Both the position numbers and the translations under genes were made by a program. From the NCBI GenBank assembly GCA_021325135.1, contig JAJPHT010000014.1, forward strand, positions 1 to 64,000: a stretch of DNA of 64,000 nucleotides. Reading direction: 5' to 3'. Below are positions 8,056 to 16,400 of this stretch, in pieces. The stretch is from Pseudomonadota bacterium. Lineage in GTDB: Archaea; Thermoplasmatota; SW-10-69-26; JACQPN01; JAJPHT01. The notes under the pieces were generated by a model. The model was given only the letters and a program-made list of their open reading frames with translations. It ran no database searches and had not been told where the DNA came from. Within the stretch, counting starts at the first letter, position 1. The number at the start of each line of letters is the position of its first letter.

Positions 8056-9527
8056 TGTGATCCCGGCGTCCAGAGCATCAGCTCCCGCCCTTCGGTGCGC
8101 CCGTGGAGGCGCCCCGCCGCCGCGAGGCGCTTGAGGTGGTAGTGGAGCGCCTGGCGGCTCACGCCAAGCTCGCGCGCCAGGGCCGACGCGCTCACGCGGC
8201 CCCGCTCGTGGACGAGGGCGACGACGCGCTCCGGCAGCGGCGGCGCTCCGGGCGCCGCGCCCTGCGCGGCCACGTAGAGGCGGCGGCGCTGGCCGTCCGC
8301 GACGATGCGCACCTGCCCCGCCACCACGAGGCGGTGAAGGTGGTGGTCGAAGACGCCCCGCGCGAGGCCCAGCCGGCGCTGAAGCTCCCGCATGCTGACA
8401 CCGGGCTCCTGCCCGATGGCCTCCACCATGCGCGCTCGCGTCGGGTGCTCCAGGAGCTTCGAGGGGGCGAGGCGGTGGTAGAGGGCCGCGAAGGCCAGGG
8501 GCCACCGGCGGCGGGCCCACGCCAGCGCGAGCCCCGCGGCGCCCGCCAGCGCGGCGGCGATCGCCCACGGCGCGAGGGAGGGGGGCCGCGCCGCGAGGAC
8601 GGGGGGCGCGCTGGCGGCCAGCACGCGGACGGGCGGCTCGACGCGCACCGCGAAGGGCGCCGTGGCGTTCCCCGCCTGGGCCCGCGCCGCGAGCGTGGCG
8701 TTCTCCACGGCGCCGGGGAGGGCGTCCACGCGGAACGAGTAGACGCCGCCTTCGCGGGAGAGGAGCGTCGAGGCGAAGCCCGCGGGGAGCGCCAGCGTCA
8801 CGGGCACGAGGTCCGTCTCCACCACGGTGAGCGTGCCCGAGCCGTGGGGGGCCAGCACCAGGAGCGTGGGGTCGACGCCAAGCTGCCGCGGCGACTCCGG
8901 GGGGCGCGGCGCCGGGGGCGGCGCCTCGTCGCGGGCGGGGGCCGGCGCGGCGCCTTCCGTCACGGGGGCGTCGTCCTGCGGCGCCCCCTCCACCGCGGCA
9001 GGGGGGCCCTCGGGGGCGGGGTCCTGCCGCGGTGGAGGGGGCGAGGCGGCGGGCGCGGTGGCGTTCTCCTGGGGCGGCGGCGCCGTCGCGTTGGCGCTCT
9101 CCTTCTCAGGCTCGGGGGGCGCCTGGAAGACGTGGACGACGTAGACGACGTCGTTGGAGGTGGCGTTGGAGGCGGTGTCCTGCGCGCGCATCACGACGCG
9201 GTGGTCGCCCGCCGGGGTGGCGTTGGTGACGCCGAAGGTGACGGTGAAGGCGACCGGCCTCCCCGGGACCACGGGGGACTGGCCCGCGGGGGAGGCCGAG
9301 ACGGTCACGTCGGTGGGGTCCACGACGAGGGACACGAGGGCGGGGGCGACGCCTATGTTCGACACGGTGATGGTCGCGTTGGCCGTGAGGTTCCACGTCG
9401 CGTTGCCCCCGCTGCTGTCGATCTGCGCGACGAGGGTGGGGGTCGTCTGGGCCGAAGCCCCGGGGACCCCCCAGACGAGGGGGGCCCCCAGGAGGGCCAG
9501 CACGAGCAGGGCGCGACGCAGGGGCAT
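8025..9527 (-). CDS. Membrane-spanning regulator: ectodomain, one TM helix, two cytoplasmic winged helices
   Basis: 500 aa. Signal peptide (1-26), an Ig/NEW3-like beta domain (30-135) rich in N-glycosylation sequons, a Pro/Ala/Glu linker (136-213), a second beta domain (214-300), one membrane helix (about 319-338), then two ArsR/MarR-type winged helices inside the cell (about 359-420 and 431-486). Both end in a recognition-helix pattern (GVFDHHLHRLVVAG and ALHYHLKRLAAAG). This is a one-component transmembrane regulator that could read an extracellular or envelope signal and bind DNA directly from the membrane. It starts 48 bp after a secreted protein gene that may be its partner. The last residues are encoded by the inverted repeat at 8021-8055. 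Confidence 0.8.
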   Translation of the reverse strand: MPLRRALLVLALLGAPLVWGVPGASAQTTPTLVAQIDSSGGNATWNLTANATITVSNIGVAPALVSLVVDPTDVTVSASPAGQSPVVPGRPVAFTVTFGVTNATPAGDHRVVMRAQDTASNATSNDVVYVVHVFQAPPEPEKESANATAPPPQENATAPAASPPPPRQDPAPEGPPAAVEGAPQDDAPVTEGAAPAPARDEAPPPAPRPPESPRQLGVDPTLLVLAPHGSGTLTVVETDLVPVTLALPAGFASTLLSREGGVYSFRVDALPGAVENATLAARAQAGNATAPFAVRVEPPVRVLAASAPPVLAARPPSLAPWAIAAALAGAAGLALAWARRRWPLAFAALYHRLAPSKLLEHPTRARMVEAIGQEPGVSMRELQRRLGLARGVFDHHLHRLVVAGQVRIVADGQRRRLYVAAQGAAPGAPPLPERVVALVHERGRVSASALARELGVSRQALHYHLKRLAAAGRLHGRTEGRELMLWTPGSQAGGSGGAAP

Positions 9528-9575
9528 GGAAGGCGGTCTCCTCCGCTCACGGGGTCTTGAGCCTTGGGGCGCGCC

Positions 9576-10070
9576 TCACACCACGAGGAAGGACGCTTGC
9601 CCCTGGGCCGACTCGGTGGCCTCCGTCGCGTAGACGACGACGCTTCCGAAGCCCGGCAGCGCCCCGGGGGAGACCGAGAGATGGACCTGCGCCAAGGCCC
9701 AGCCCCCTTCGGGGACGTCCACGGCGCTGGGGTCCACCTGGGCCGTTCCATTGACGCCCAGGAGCGCGGCGCTCAGGTCGACGTGGTGCGTGGGGCCGGT
9801 GGTGTTGTTGCCCAGGCTGCCGGGGGACCAGCCGACGGCCACGGAGCACGAGGCGTTGGCGCCGGCCAGGAGGATGGCCGGGCACGTGACCTGCACGACG
9901 AGGTGCGTGGAGTTGGTGACGTTGCCCGTCCCGTTGCCATCCGCAAGCGCGATGCCCACGGGGAAGAGCTCAGAGACGGTGCCGGCCGTCGTGAAGGCGG
10001 GGGCGGCCAGGGCGACGAGGGCGATGCCGGATGCGAGGAGGGTTCGGGTGGTTCTCAACAGTCTCACCAA
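9576..10070 (-). CDS. Secreted protein, probable partner of the membrane regulator
   Basis: 164 aa with a signal peptide (to about residue 29) and no anchor. The mature part is a compact beta-rich domain with at least five N-glycosylation sequons (NGTGNVTNST) and a single Cys pair (near 83 and 95). Its style resembles the first ectodomain of the regulator encoded 48 bp downstream on the same strand, with which it is probably co-transcribed. It could be a ligand or a co-sensor, which is inference from position only. Confidence 0.65.
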   Translation of the reverse strand: MVRLLRTTRTLLASGIALVALAAPAFTTAGTVSELFPVGIALADGNGTGNVTNSTHLVVQVTCPAILLAGANASCSVAVGWSPGSLGNNTTGPTHHVDLSAALLGVNGTAQVDPSAVDVPEGGWALAQVHLSVSPGALPGFGSVVVYATEATESAQGQASFLVV

Positions 10071-10184
10071 CGGCCAGGTGAGCGTGGGAAGGCATGCCGA
10101 GTTCGGACCGGTTTTGACGATCCGTCGCCGGGCCAGGGCGCAGCCTTATGCGGGCCCGGGCGCGATGGCGCGGCAGGTGGTCCC

Positions 10185-10835
10185 GTGACGGTGCTCCTCT
10201 ACGACCTGCCCATCAGCCACTACTGCGTGAAGGCGAAGCGCATCCTCGCGTACAAGGGCGTGGAGTTCCAGACGGAGCGCGCGCCCTACCACGACAGGCA
10301 GGACCTCCTGGCCGTCTCGGGGCAGGACTACGTGCCCTACCTCCTCTGGGAGGACAAGGGCGTCGCGTGGTACGACATCCCCGACTTCGTGGAGTCCAAG
10401 AAGCCCGACCCCACGCTCTACCCCGGCAAGCAGCGCAACCTCGCGCGCATCCTGGACTCGTGGGCGCACGACGTGGTGGAGGAGGCCGTCTGGAAGTGCG
10501 TCGTGTTCGACGCGCCCAAGACGTTCTCCGACCCGCGCGAACAGTGGGTCTTCGTCGAGCTGCAGGAGCGCAAGCGCGGCCCGCTGGAGGTCATGGGCCT
10601 GCGCAAGCAGGAGTTCCTCAAGGGGCTCGTCAACGTGCTCAAGCCCGCCGAGGACCGCCTCGCGGAGAGCCCCTTCCTCCTGGGCGAGAAGCCCAGCCTC
10701 GCCGACTTCGCGCTCTTCGGCGCCACGGAGCCGCTGCCCTACACGGGGAACCCCATTCCCCGAGAGCTTCCGCATCTGAAGGCCTGGCGCGACCGCGTGG
10801 AGAAGGCGGCGCCGGTGCCCAAGGCTCACGCGTAG
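10185..10835 (+). CDS. Glutathione S-transferase-like protein
   Basis: 216 aa with a GTG start preceded by a TATA-like CCTTATG at 10144. The N-terminal thioredoxin-like half begins VLLYDLPISHYCVKAKRIL, with Ser/Cys at the usual GST catalytic position, followed by the cis-Pro motif DYVPYLLWEDKG. The C-terminal half is helical and contains the GST signature FLLGEKPSLADFALFG. GSTs are uncommon in archaea, which generally lack glutathione, so the thiol used (or whether it is catalytic) is open. The 3' end overlaps the convergent membrane gene by 10 bp. Confidence 0.8.
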   Translation: MTVLLYDLPISHYCVKAKRILAYKGVEFQTERAPYHDRQDLLAVSGQDYVPYLLWEDKGVAWYDIPDFVESKKPDPTLYPGKQRNLARILDSWAHDVVEEAVWKCVVFDAPKTFSDPREQWVFVELQERKRGPLEVMGLRKQEFLKGLVNVLKPAEDRLAESPFLLGEKPSLADFALFGATEPLPYTGNPIPRELPHLKAWRDRVEKAAPVPKAHA

Positions 10836-11149
10836 AGGTACGCGTAGACGCCCAACGGGAGCCAGAGCGCCAGCGCGAACGCGAAGAGCGCGAGCCCGCG
10901 CCGGATCTCGGCCTTGCGCTTGGGCGCGTCCAGCGTGTAGACGGGCTTGCCGTCGGGGTCGCGCCCCACCATGGTCTTCGAGCCGCCCAGGCGGACGTGG
11001 GTGAGGCTCCAGCCCAGCGCGACGGCGCCCGCGAGGAACATCGCGTTGCCGAAGCCTAGAGGCGTCGGGCGGCCCACGGCGAAGCACGCGGCCACGACGG
11101 CGAGATACGCCAGCGGCCAGCGCGCCCAGCGGGGGATGCTATCACGCAT
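10826..11149 (-). CDS. Small membrane protein downstream of lysS
   Basis: 107 aa with three predicted membrane segments (about residues 12-26, 33-48 and 87-105) and a charged cytoplasmic loop (RLGGSKTMVGRDPDGKPVYTLDAPKRKAE). Its start overlaps the 3' end of lysS by 8 bp, so it is probably translated from the same message. No family recognised. Confidence 0.65.
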   Translation of the reverse strand: MRDSIPRWARWPLAYLAVVAACFAVGRPTPLGFGNAMFLAGAVALGWSLTHVRLGGSKTMVGRDPDGKPVYTLDAPKRKAEIRRGLALFAFALALWLPLGVYAYLYA

Positions 11150-12722
11150 GGCTCGCTTCCTGGAGCCGCCGCAGCACGAAGGCCGGGTCGAGGCTCGCGA
11201 GGAAGTGGCCCGCGCGGGGGCCCTTCTTGGCGCCCAGGAACGCGGCGTAGAGCGCCTGGAACGCCTTGCCGCCGGGGAGGCCGACCTCCTTGGCGCTCTC
11301 GTGGATCGCGTTGTGGATGGCCTCCGCGCTGCGCGCGCCGTGGGCGAGCCGGCCGTGGAGCGCGCGCAGGAAGCGGCGCTCGTTCTCGCCCACCTGCGCC
11401 GCGGCCTCGGGCGTCCAGTGCTCGACGATCTTCGTGCGCGCCTCGGCGGGCGCGAAGTGGTCGAGCCAGTACTTCGCGTGCTCGACGCGCGCCTTGAGGT
11501 GCTCCTCGTCGGCCTTGGAGAGGTCGCCCACCATCTCGCTGCGCTGGAGGATGGCCTTCACCTTGGGCCAGTCGCCATTCGTCAATTCCGTGAGCAGCAC
11601 GAGGTGGTTGTACGGGATCGCGGGCGGCGCCTCGGCGGGCACCTGCCCCGAGGGCTGCGACAGCTCGACGACGCGGTCAAGCTCCTTGAACTGCGGGTCC
11701 TCGCGGGCCTGCGGGCCGCCGGTGAAGAACGCCTGCTCCCAGCGGTCGTATTCGTTGACCAGGTCGACGATGCCAAGCCCGGGGTCGAAGTCGATGTGCT
11801 TGGAGGGCTGATAGCGCGCGATGAGGAAGCGCAGCGTCTCGGGGGGCGTCATGCGCAGCATCTCGCTGGCGCTGATGGCGTTCCCCGCGCTGCTGTGCAT
11901 GGCGCCGCCGGACTTCAATTGGATGAACTCGTAGACGGTGCGCAGCGGGGGCGCGTAGCCGAAGACCTTCTCGCTGATCTCGACGCCCGTGTCCCACGAG
12001 CTTCCGGCCGCGGCGTGGTCCTTGCCCATGGCCTCGAAGGTGACCTCCAGGAACTTCCAGCGCGCGGGCCAGTCCACGCGCCAGGGGAGCTTGCCTTCGC
12101 CGGGGACGCGGATGTCCTTCTTCCCCTCGTGGCCGCACGCCTCGCAGCGGTACTCGATGAAGGGGTACTCGTAGAGCGTGGGGATGGGGCCGTTGAGCCG
12201 CTGGCAGCCGGCGCACTGGACGTTGAAGGGGATCCAGTTCTTGGGCAGCGCGCGGCCCGAGACGCGGGTGATGATCTCGTCGACGACGTTGGTCTGCTCC
12301 AGCGCGTCCTTCGTCGCGTCGAGGTACATCCCCTTGCGGTACATCTCGTGGGCCAGCAGCACGCGCGGGCGCACGCCGAGGGCCTCCAGGTCCTTGAGGA
12401 ACGGGTCGAGGAAGTGCGCCGCGTAGTTGTCGTGGCACCCGTCGGGGCACGGGATGTCGCAGAGGGGCTTGCCGACGTGCTCCTGGTAGACGCCCGCGTC
12501 GAGGAAGGGGTAGACCTTGCGGAGGGGATCGTAGGTGTCGCCGATGTAGATGAGCTCGGCGTCGCACCCCATCTTGTCGAGGCTGCGGTAGACCAGCTCG
12601 GTGGTCAGCACCTCGCGCATGTTGCCCACGTGGATGGGCCCCGAGGGGGTGATGGCGGTGGCGAGGACGTGCCGGGAGCCGCGGCCCGCAAGCTCCTTGG
12701 CCAGGACGTCGGCCCAGTGCAT
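11142..12722 (-). CDS. lysS: Lysyl-tRNA synthetase, class I
   Basis: Charges tRNA-Lys in the cytosol; the class I form is typical of Euryarchaeota. 526 aa, normal length. Class I signature HVGN is at residues 31-34 within SGPIHVGNMRE, and the KMSKS equivalent is MHSSAGNAIS near residue 275. A four-cysteine zinc knuckle (CAGCQ and CEACG, about residues 171-200) lies in the connective region, and helical anticodon-binding bundles fill the C-terminal third. Good start at the ATG 32 nt from the next minus-strand gene's stop. Confidence 0.95.
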   Translation of the reverse strand: MHWADVLAKELAGRGSRHVLATAITPSGPIHVGNMREVLTTELVYRSLDKMGCDAELIYIGDTYDPLRKVYPFLDAGVYQEHVGKPLCDIPCPDGCHDNYAAHFLDPFLKDLEALGVRPRVLLAHEMYRKGMYLDATKDALEQTNVVDEIITRVSGRALPKNWIPFNVQCAGCQRLNGPIPTLYEYPFIEYRCEACGHEGKKDIRVPGEGKLPWRVDWPARWKFLEVTFEAMGKDHAAAGSSWDTGVEISEKVFGYAPPLRTVYEFIQLKSGGAMHSSAGNAISASEMLRMTPPETLRFLIARYQPSKHIDFDPGLGIVDLVNEYDRWEQAFFTGGPQAREDPQFKELDRVVELSQPSGQVPAEAPPAIPYNHLVLLTELTNGDWPKVKAILQRSEMVGDLSKADEEHLKARVEHAKYWLDHFAPAEARTKIVEHWTPEAAAQVGENERRFLRALHGRLAHGARSAEAIHNAIHESAKEVGLPGGKAFQALYAAFLGAKKGPRAGHFLASLDPAFVLRRLQEASHA

Positions 12723-12753
12723 GAGCCGCGGAGGCGCGACCGCAGGATAAACC

Positions 12754-13155
12754 CTAGGGGACCCTGCGGGCCCGCGCCGCGGCGAGGTAGGCGCCGCCTG
12801 CGAGCAGCGCCGCGACGCCCGACTGCCACACGTCGCCCCGCAGCGCCGCCGCGCGCATCGCGGGGCTCCACCCCACGAGGCTGGCCGCCGCGTTGAGCGC
12901 CCAGGCCGCGGCCACCAGCGCGGCCGCCGCCAAGAGGGCGCTCCGCTCTTCGCGCGCCGCGCCCCACGCCGCGAGGATCGCGCCGCTGAGGACGAGTGGC
13001 GTCATGACGCCCCACGACCACGCCGGGCAGGAGAGGGCGCCGCCGGGGCAGCGCAGCGGGGGCTCGCCCGCGACGTGGATCGCGATGGACGCCGCGACGA
13101 AGAGCGTCGCGCCCGCGGCGGCGAGGGCGAGCGCGCGCAGGAGGGCCGGACGCAT
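12754..13155 (-). CDS. Four-TM membrane protein of unknown function
   Basis: 133 aa with four hydrophobic segments (about 5-25, 48-66, 72-92, 110-128) and two cysteines in the first external loop (RCPGGALSCPAW). Start taken at the ATG at 13153-13155. It precedes lysS on the same strand by 31 bp and may share its transcript. No recognised domain. Confidence 0.6.
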   Translation of the reverse strand: MRPALLRALALAAAGATLFVAASIAIHVAGEPPLRCPGGALSCPAWSWGVMTPLVLSGAILAAWGAAREERSALLAAAALVAAAWALNAAASLVGWSPAMRAAALRGDVWQSGVAALLAGGAYLAAARARRVP

Positions 13156-13242
13156 GCCTGCCCTTCGGAGGCGCGGGCGCTTGGACCTGCCGCTCCGGCC
13201 GTGGCGCGGTGCTTTCAAGGGGGGTCGCCCCACTCCCCCGCC

Positions 13243-15051
13243 GTGGCGACCCGCCTCCAGCGGCTGCGACGCGATGGGCTCCGGGAGTCCTTCACGTTCG
13301 CCGGCCCCGCCCTGCGCCGCGCCGCGCCCTGGCTCCTTGCGGGCGTCTTCGCGGCGGCAGTCCTCGTGCGGCTCTGGCCCGCGGTGCGCTTCGGCGTGTG
13401 GGGCTCTGACGAGGGCGAGTACCTCTACCTCACGCGCCGCCTGGTGGACACGGGGCGCATCTCCTTCGCCTACCAGGGGTGGGGCGTCGCGTATCCGTAC
13501 TTCCCGGGCCTCTTCGTCGTGAGCGGCGCCGTCACGGCGGTCCTGGGCGTGGACGTCTTCCACGCGACGCTCTGGACGACGCCCGTCCTCTCGGCCATCC
13601 TGCCGGTGCTCGTGGGCCTGCTCGCCTACCGCGTCACCAGCGACCCGCGGGCGGGCCTCGTCGCGGCGGCGTTCGCGGCCGTGACCGCCGGCATCGTCGT
13701 CACCACGAGCCACGCGATGCCCGGCGCCCTGGGCCAGTTCCTCCTCCTGGGCCTCCTCGCGCTCCTGCCCGACGCGTACAAGGACCGCACGCACCTCGTC
13801 TGGCTCTCCCTGGTGGGCGCGGCGCTCATCCTCACGCACCACCTCTCCACGTACTTCGCCATCGGCATCCTCGTCTTCATCCCGTTCTGGCGCGAGCTGA
13901 CGCAGGACCACTATGATGTCTTGCGCCTCCGCGTCGAGGTGCCCTTCGCGCTGGCCATGATCGCCGCGACGCTCGTGTGGTGGCTGGGCGTCGCGGGGCC
14001 CTTCCGCGACCAGATCGTGGGCGACGAGATCAAGCTCAACCCCTGGCTCACGGCGGCGATCTTCCTGCTGCCCCTGGCGGCCGTGCCCGCGCTCGTGGCG
14101 TACAAGCGCAGCCGCGCGCGCTGGTTCCTGCTGCCGCGATACCCCTCCTTCCCGCGCCAGAGGAGGCTTGTCGTGGGCGGCTTCCTCCTCTTCGCGGGCG
14201 TCGCGCTGGCGCTGGTCCTCGTGAAGCTCCCCGGAAGCGACATCGACCTGCCCTGGTCGACGTTCTGGTACACGCTGCCCCTCATCGCGTTCCTCTGCTT
14301 CGTGCCGCTGGGCATCGCGCTGGCGCGCTTCTACCGCCAGGGCACCATGATCGGCGCGTGGACCTACGCCATCCTCGCCTCGCTGGCGTTCGCCATCGCC
14401 ACCAACAGCCACGTCCTCTTCCCGTTCCGCCACGTGGACTACATGACCGAGGCCATGGCGATCTTCGTCGCCATCGGCATGCTCGTGGCCTACGACGAGA
14501 CGCTGGCCTCGCGCATCCCCGCGGACCGCCCGCGCGTGAGGGCCTACCTCGTCGCGGGGCTCGTGGCCCTCCTCGTCGTGGCCGCCGTCGCCAGCAACCC
14601 GCCCCGCGAGACGCTGGGCGGCTTCGAGGAGGGCATCAGCCAGGAGGAGCTTTCCGCCGTCCAGTGGGCCGCCGCGCACCATGATATCATCCCCCCGGGC
14701 GCCACCATCGCGGCGGACCATCGCGTCTCGTCGCTCCTCTGGGGGCTCGCGGACCTGCACGCGACGTGGGACTACACGCCGCAGACGTACCACGCCGAGA
14801 ACCTCAGCGCCGTGAAGGGGGAGCTTGCCCACGCGCAGGTCCCCGCCGAGGGGCACGCCCGCGTGGACTACGTGTTCCTCTCTCCCGAGATCGAGCAGGG
14901 CGTGACGCTCCTCCAGTGGGAGAACAGCGCGCCCATGAGCGCCGCCGCCGTCGCGAAGTTCGCCAACGCCACCGTCTTCCCCAAGGTGTACGACGAGGAG
15001 GGCGTGCGCATCTACCGCGTGAACTGGACGGCGCTGGACGCGGCGACGTGA
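13243..15051 (+). CDS. GT-C fold glycosyltransferase (ArnT/PMT-like, family 39-type)
   Basis: Large polytopic membrane protein of 602 aa, GTG start. The first external loop has the acidic pair of GT-C enzymes (GSDEGEY, residues 54-60) right after the first membrane helix, followed by about ten more helices and a soluble C-terminal domain of about 120 residues outside the membrane. Such enzymes move a sugar from a polyprenyl-phosphate carrier to protein or lipid on the outer face. With the many N-sequon-rich secreted proteins in the window, a role in surface glycosylation is plausible but not shown. An in-frame GTG at 13201 is an alternative start; CTTTCAAG at 13212 could be its promoter and favours the later one. 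Confidence 0.75.
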   Translation: MATRLQRLRRDGLRESFTFAGPALRRAAPWLLAGVFAAAVLVRLWPAVRFGVWGSDEGEYLYLTRRLVDTGRISFAYQGWGVAYPYFPGLFVVSGAVTAVLGVDVFHATLWTTPVLSAILPVLVGLLAYRVTSDPRAGLVAAAFAAVTAGIVVTTSHAMPGALGQFLLLGLLALLPDAYKDRTHLVWLSLVGAALILTHHLSTYFAIGILVFIPFWRELTQDHYDVLRLRVEVPFALAMIAATLVWWLGVAGPFRDQIVGDEIKLNPWLTAAIFLLPLAAVPALVAYKRSRARWFLLPRYPSFPRQRRLVVGGFLLFAGVALALVLVKLPGSDIDLPWSTFWYTLPLIAFLCFVPLGIALARFYRQGTMIGAWTYAILASLAFAIATNSHVLFPFRHVDYMTEAMAIFVAIGMLVAYDETLASRIPADRPRVRAYLVAGLVALLVVAAVASNPPRETLGGFEEGISQEELSAVQWAAAHHDIIPPGATIAADHRVSSLLWGLADLHATWDYTPQTYHAENLSAVKGELAHAQVPAEGHARVDYVFLSPEIEQGVTLLQWENSAPMSAAAVAKFANATVFPKVYDEEGVRIYRVNWTALDAAT

Positions 15052-15112
15052 CTCACCTCTGGTGATCGCGCATGCGCCCCCCTTTTGTAGGGGAGCGCGT
15101 TGCGGCCCCTGG

Positions 15113-16378
15113 ATGGCCGAGGCCGCGTCGAACGTCTTCCTGCTGCTCAGCGCGGTCATCACGCTGGGCTTCCTGGGCTACATTCTCTACGAGCGGACGC
15201 GCGTGAGCGAGGTCCTCATGCTCCTGGCGTTCGGCGTCCTCGTGGGGCCCGTGCTGCACCTGGTGCCCGTGGAGAGCTTCGCCGCCGCGGCGCCTTTCTT
15301 CACGACGCTGGCGCTGGCGATGATCATGCTCGAAGGCGGCCTGGAGCTCCACCTCCAGGACCTCGTCGCCGCCGCGGGGCGCAGCAGCCTGCTGGCGCTC
15401 CTGGGGTTCGGCCTCTCCCTGGGCGGCGTCGCCGTGGCCGCGCACGCGCTCCTGGGGCTGGGCTGGCTGGAGAGCGCGCTCCTGGGCGCCATCCTGGGCG
15501 CCGCGAGCAGCGTCGTCGTCTTCCCCCTCGCCGCGCGCCTCGCCGCCAGCGACCGCGTGCGCGTCATGCTGGGCCTGGACGCCGCGCTGGGCGAGGTCTT
15601 GAGCGTCGTCTCCGCCATCACGCTCATGGAGGCCCTCTCGCTCCAGCAGGCCAACGTCGCGCACGCCGCGCAGCAGATGGCCGCCCAGTTCAGCGTCGCC
15701 ATCGTGCTGGGCCTCGTCGCGGGCGTCGCGTGGGCGAGGCTCCTCACGGCGCTCGCGGGGAAACGCTATCACTACATGCTCACCATGGCGGTCGTCCTCG
15801 CGCTCCACGTGGGCGTCGTCGCGCTGGGCGGGAGCGGCCCCATCGCCGTCCTGGTCTTCGGCGTCGTCCTGGGCAACGCGTCCACGCTGCGGCGCGCGGG
15901 GCTGCGGGCCAGCGACTTCACGCCGGAGATGCGCACGTTCCAGGGGGAGATCACGTTCTTCCTGCGCACGTTCTTCTTCGTCTACCTGGGGATGACCGCG
16001 AGCCTCGCGCAGCTCACGGGCCGCTCCTTCGCCGTCGCCAGCGGCGCGCTGACGCTGGCGCTCCTCCTGGCGCGCCTCGTCGCGGCGCGGGTGGCGATCC
16101 TGCGCGGCGGGTTCGAGCCGGGCACCACGGCCCTCCTCGCCACCATCATCCCGCGCGGCCTCGCCGTCGCCATCCTGGCCGCGCTCCCCGCGGCGGAGTA
16201 CGGCCTTGCGTTCGCGCGGGACTTCCCGGGCTACGCGCTGGGCGTCATCGTGCTCTCCAACCTCGTCGCCACGCTGGGGGTGCTCGCGTTCGGCCGCGCG
16301 CGGAGCCGCGAGGTGTCCGTGGCGGAGCCCGCCCCGCGGGAGGCACGCTCCAACGCCGCCGCTGGAATCCTTAAATGA
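15113..16378 (+). CDS. Cation:proton antiporter (CPA1-like)
   Basis: 421 aa, about 12-13 membrane helices. IMLEGGLELHLQDL near residue 66 matches the conserved helix of Na+/H+ exchangers, and the unwound-helix region near LLGAILGAASSVVVFPL and the acidic residues in LDAALGEVLSVV fit the CPA ion-binding core. It would exchange Na+ or K+ for protons. Start taken at the ATG at 15113, with T-rich CCTTTTG 30 nt upstream; an in-frame ATG at 15062 would add 17 non-hydrophobic residues. No TrkA regulatory domain, unlike the antiporter at 37837-40152. Confidence 0.8.
   Translation: MAEAASNVFLLLSAVITLGFLGYILYERTRVSEVLMLLAFGVLVGPVLHLVPVESFAAAAPFFTTLALAMIMLEGGLELHLQDLVAAAGRSSLLALLGFGLSLGGVAVAAHALLGLGWLESALLGAILGAASSVVVFPLAARLAASDRVRVMLGLDAALGEVLSVVSAITLMEALSLQQANVAHAAQQMAAQFSVAIVLGLVAGVAWARLLTALAGKRYHYMLTMAVVLALHVGVVALGGSGPIAVLVFGVVLGNASTLRRAGLRASDFTPEMRTFQGEITFFLRTFFFVYLGMTASLAQLTGRSFAVASGALTLALLLARLVAARVAILRGGFEPGTTALLATIIPRGLAVAILAALPAAEYGLAFARDFPGYALGVIVLSNLVATLGVLAFGRARSREVSVAEPAPREARSNAAAGILK
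16369..16376 (+). promoter_or_regulatory. TATA box of the Asp-box lipoprotein gene
   Basis: CCTTAAAT lies 25 nt before the ATG at 16401, inside the last codons of the antiporter gene. This implies a separate leaderless transcript for the lipoprotein. Confidence 0.55.
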
Positions 16379-16400
16379 GGGCAGGCCGGAACCCCGATCC

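Noticed and set aside
13156..15162. Long minus-strand frame opposite the GT-C glycosyltransferase
   Set aside because: Rich in Arg, Gly, His and Glu with no hydrophobic or domain pattern; typical antisense shadow of a GC-rich gene.
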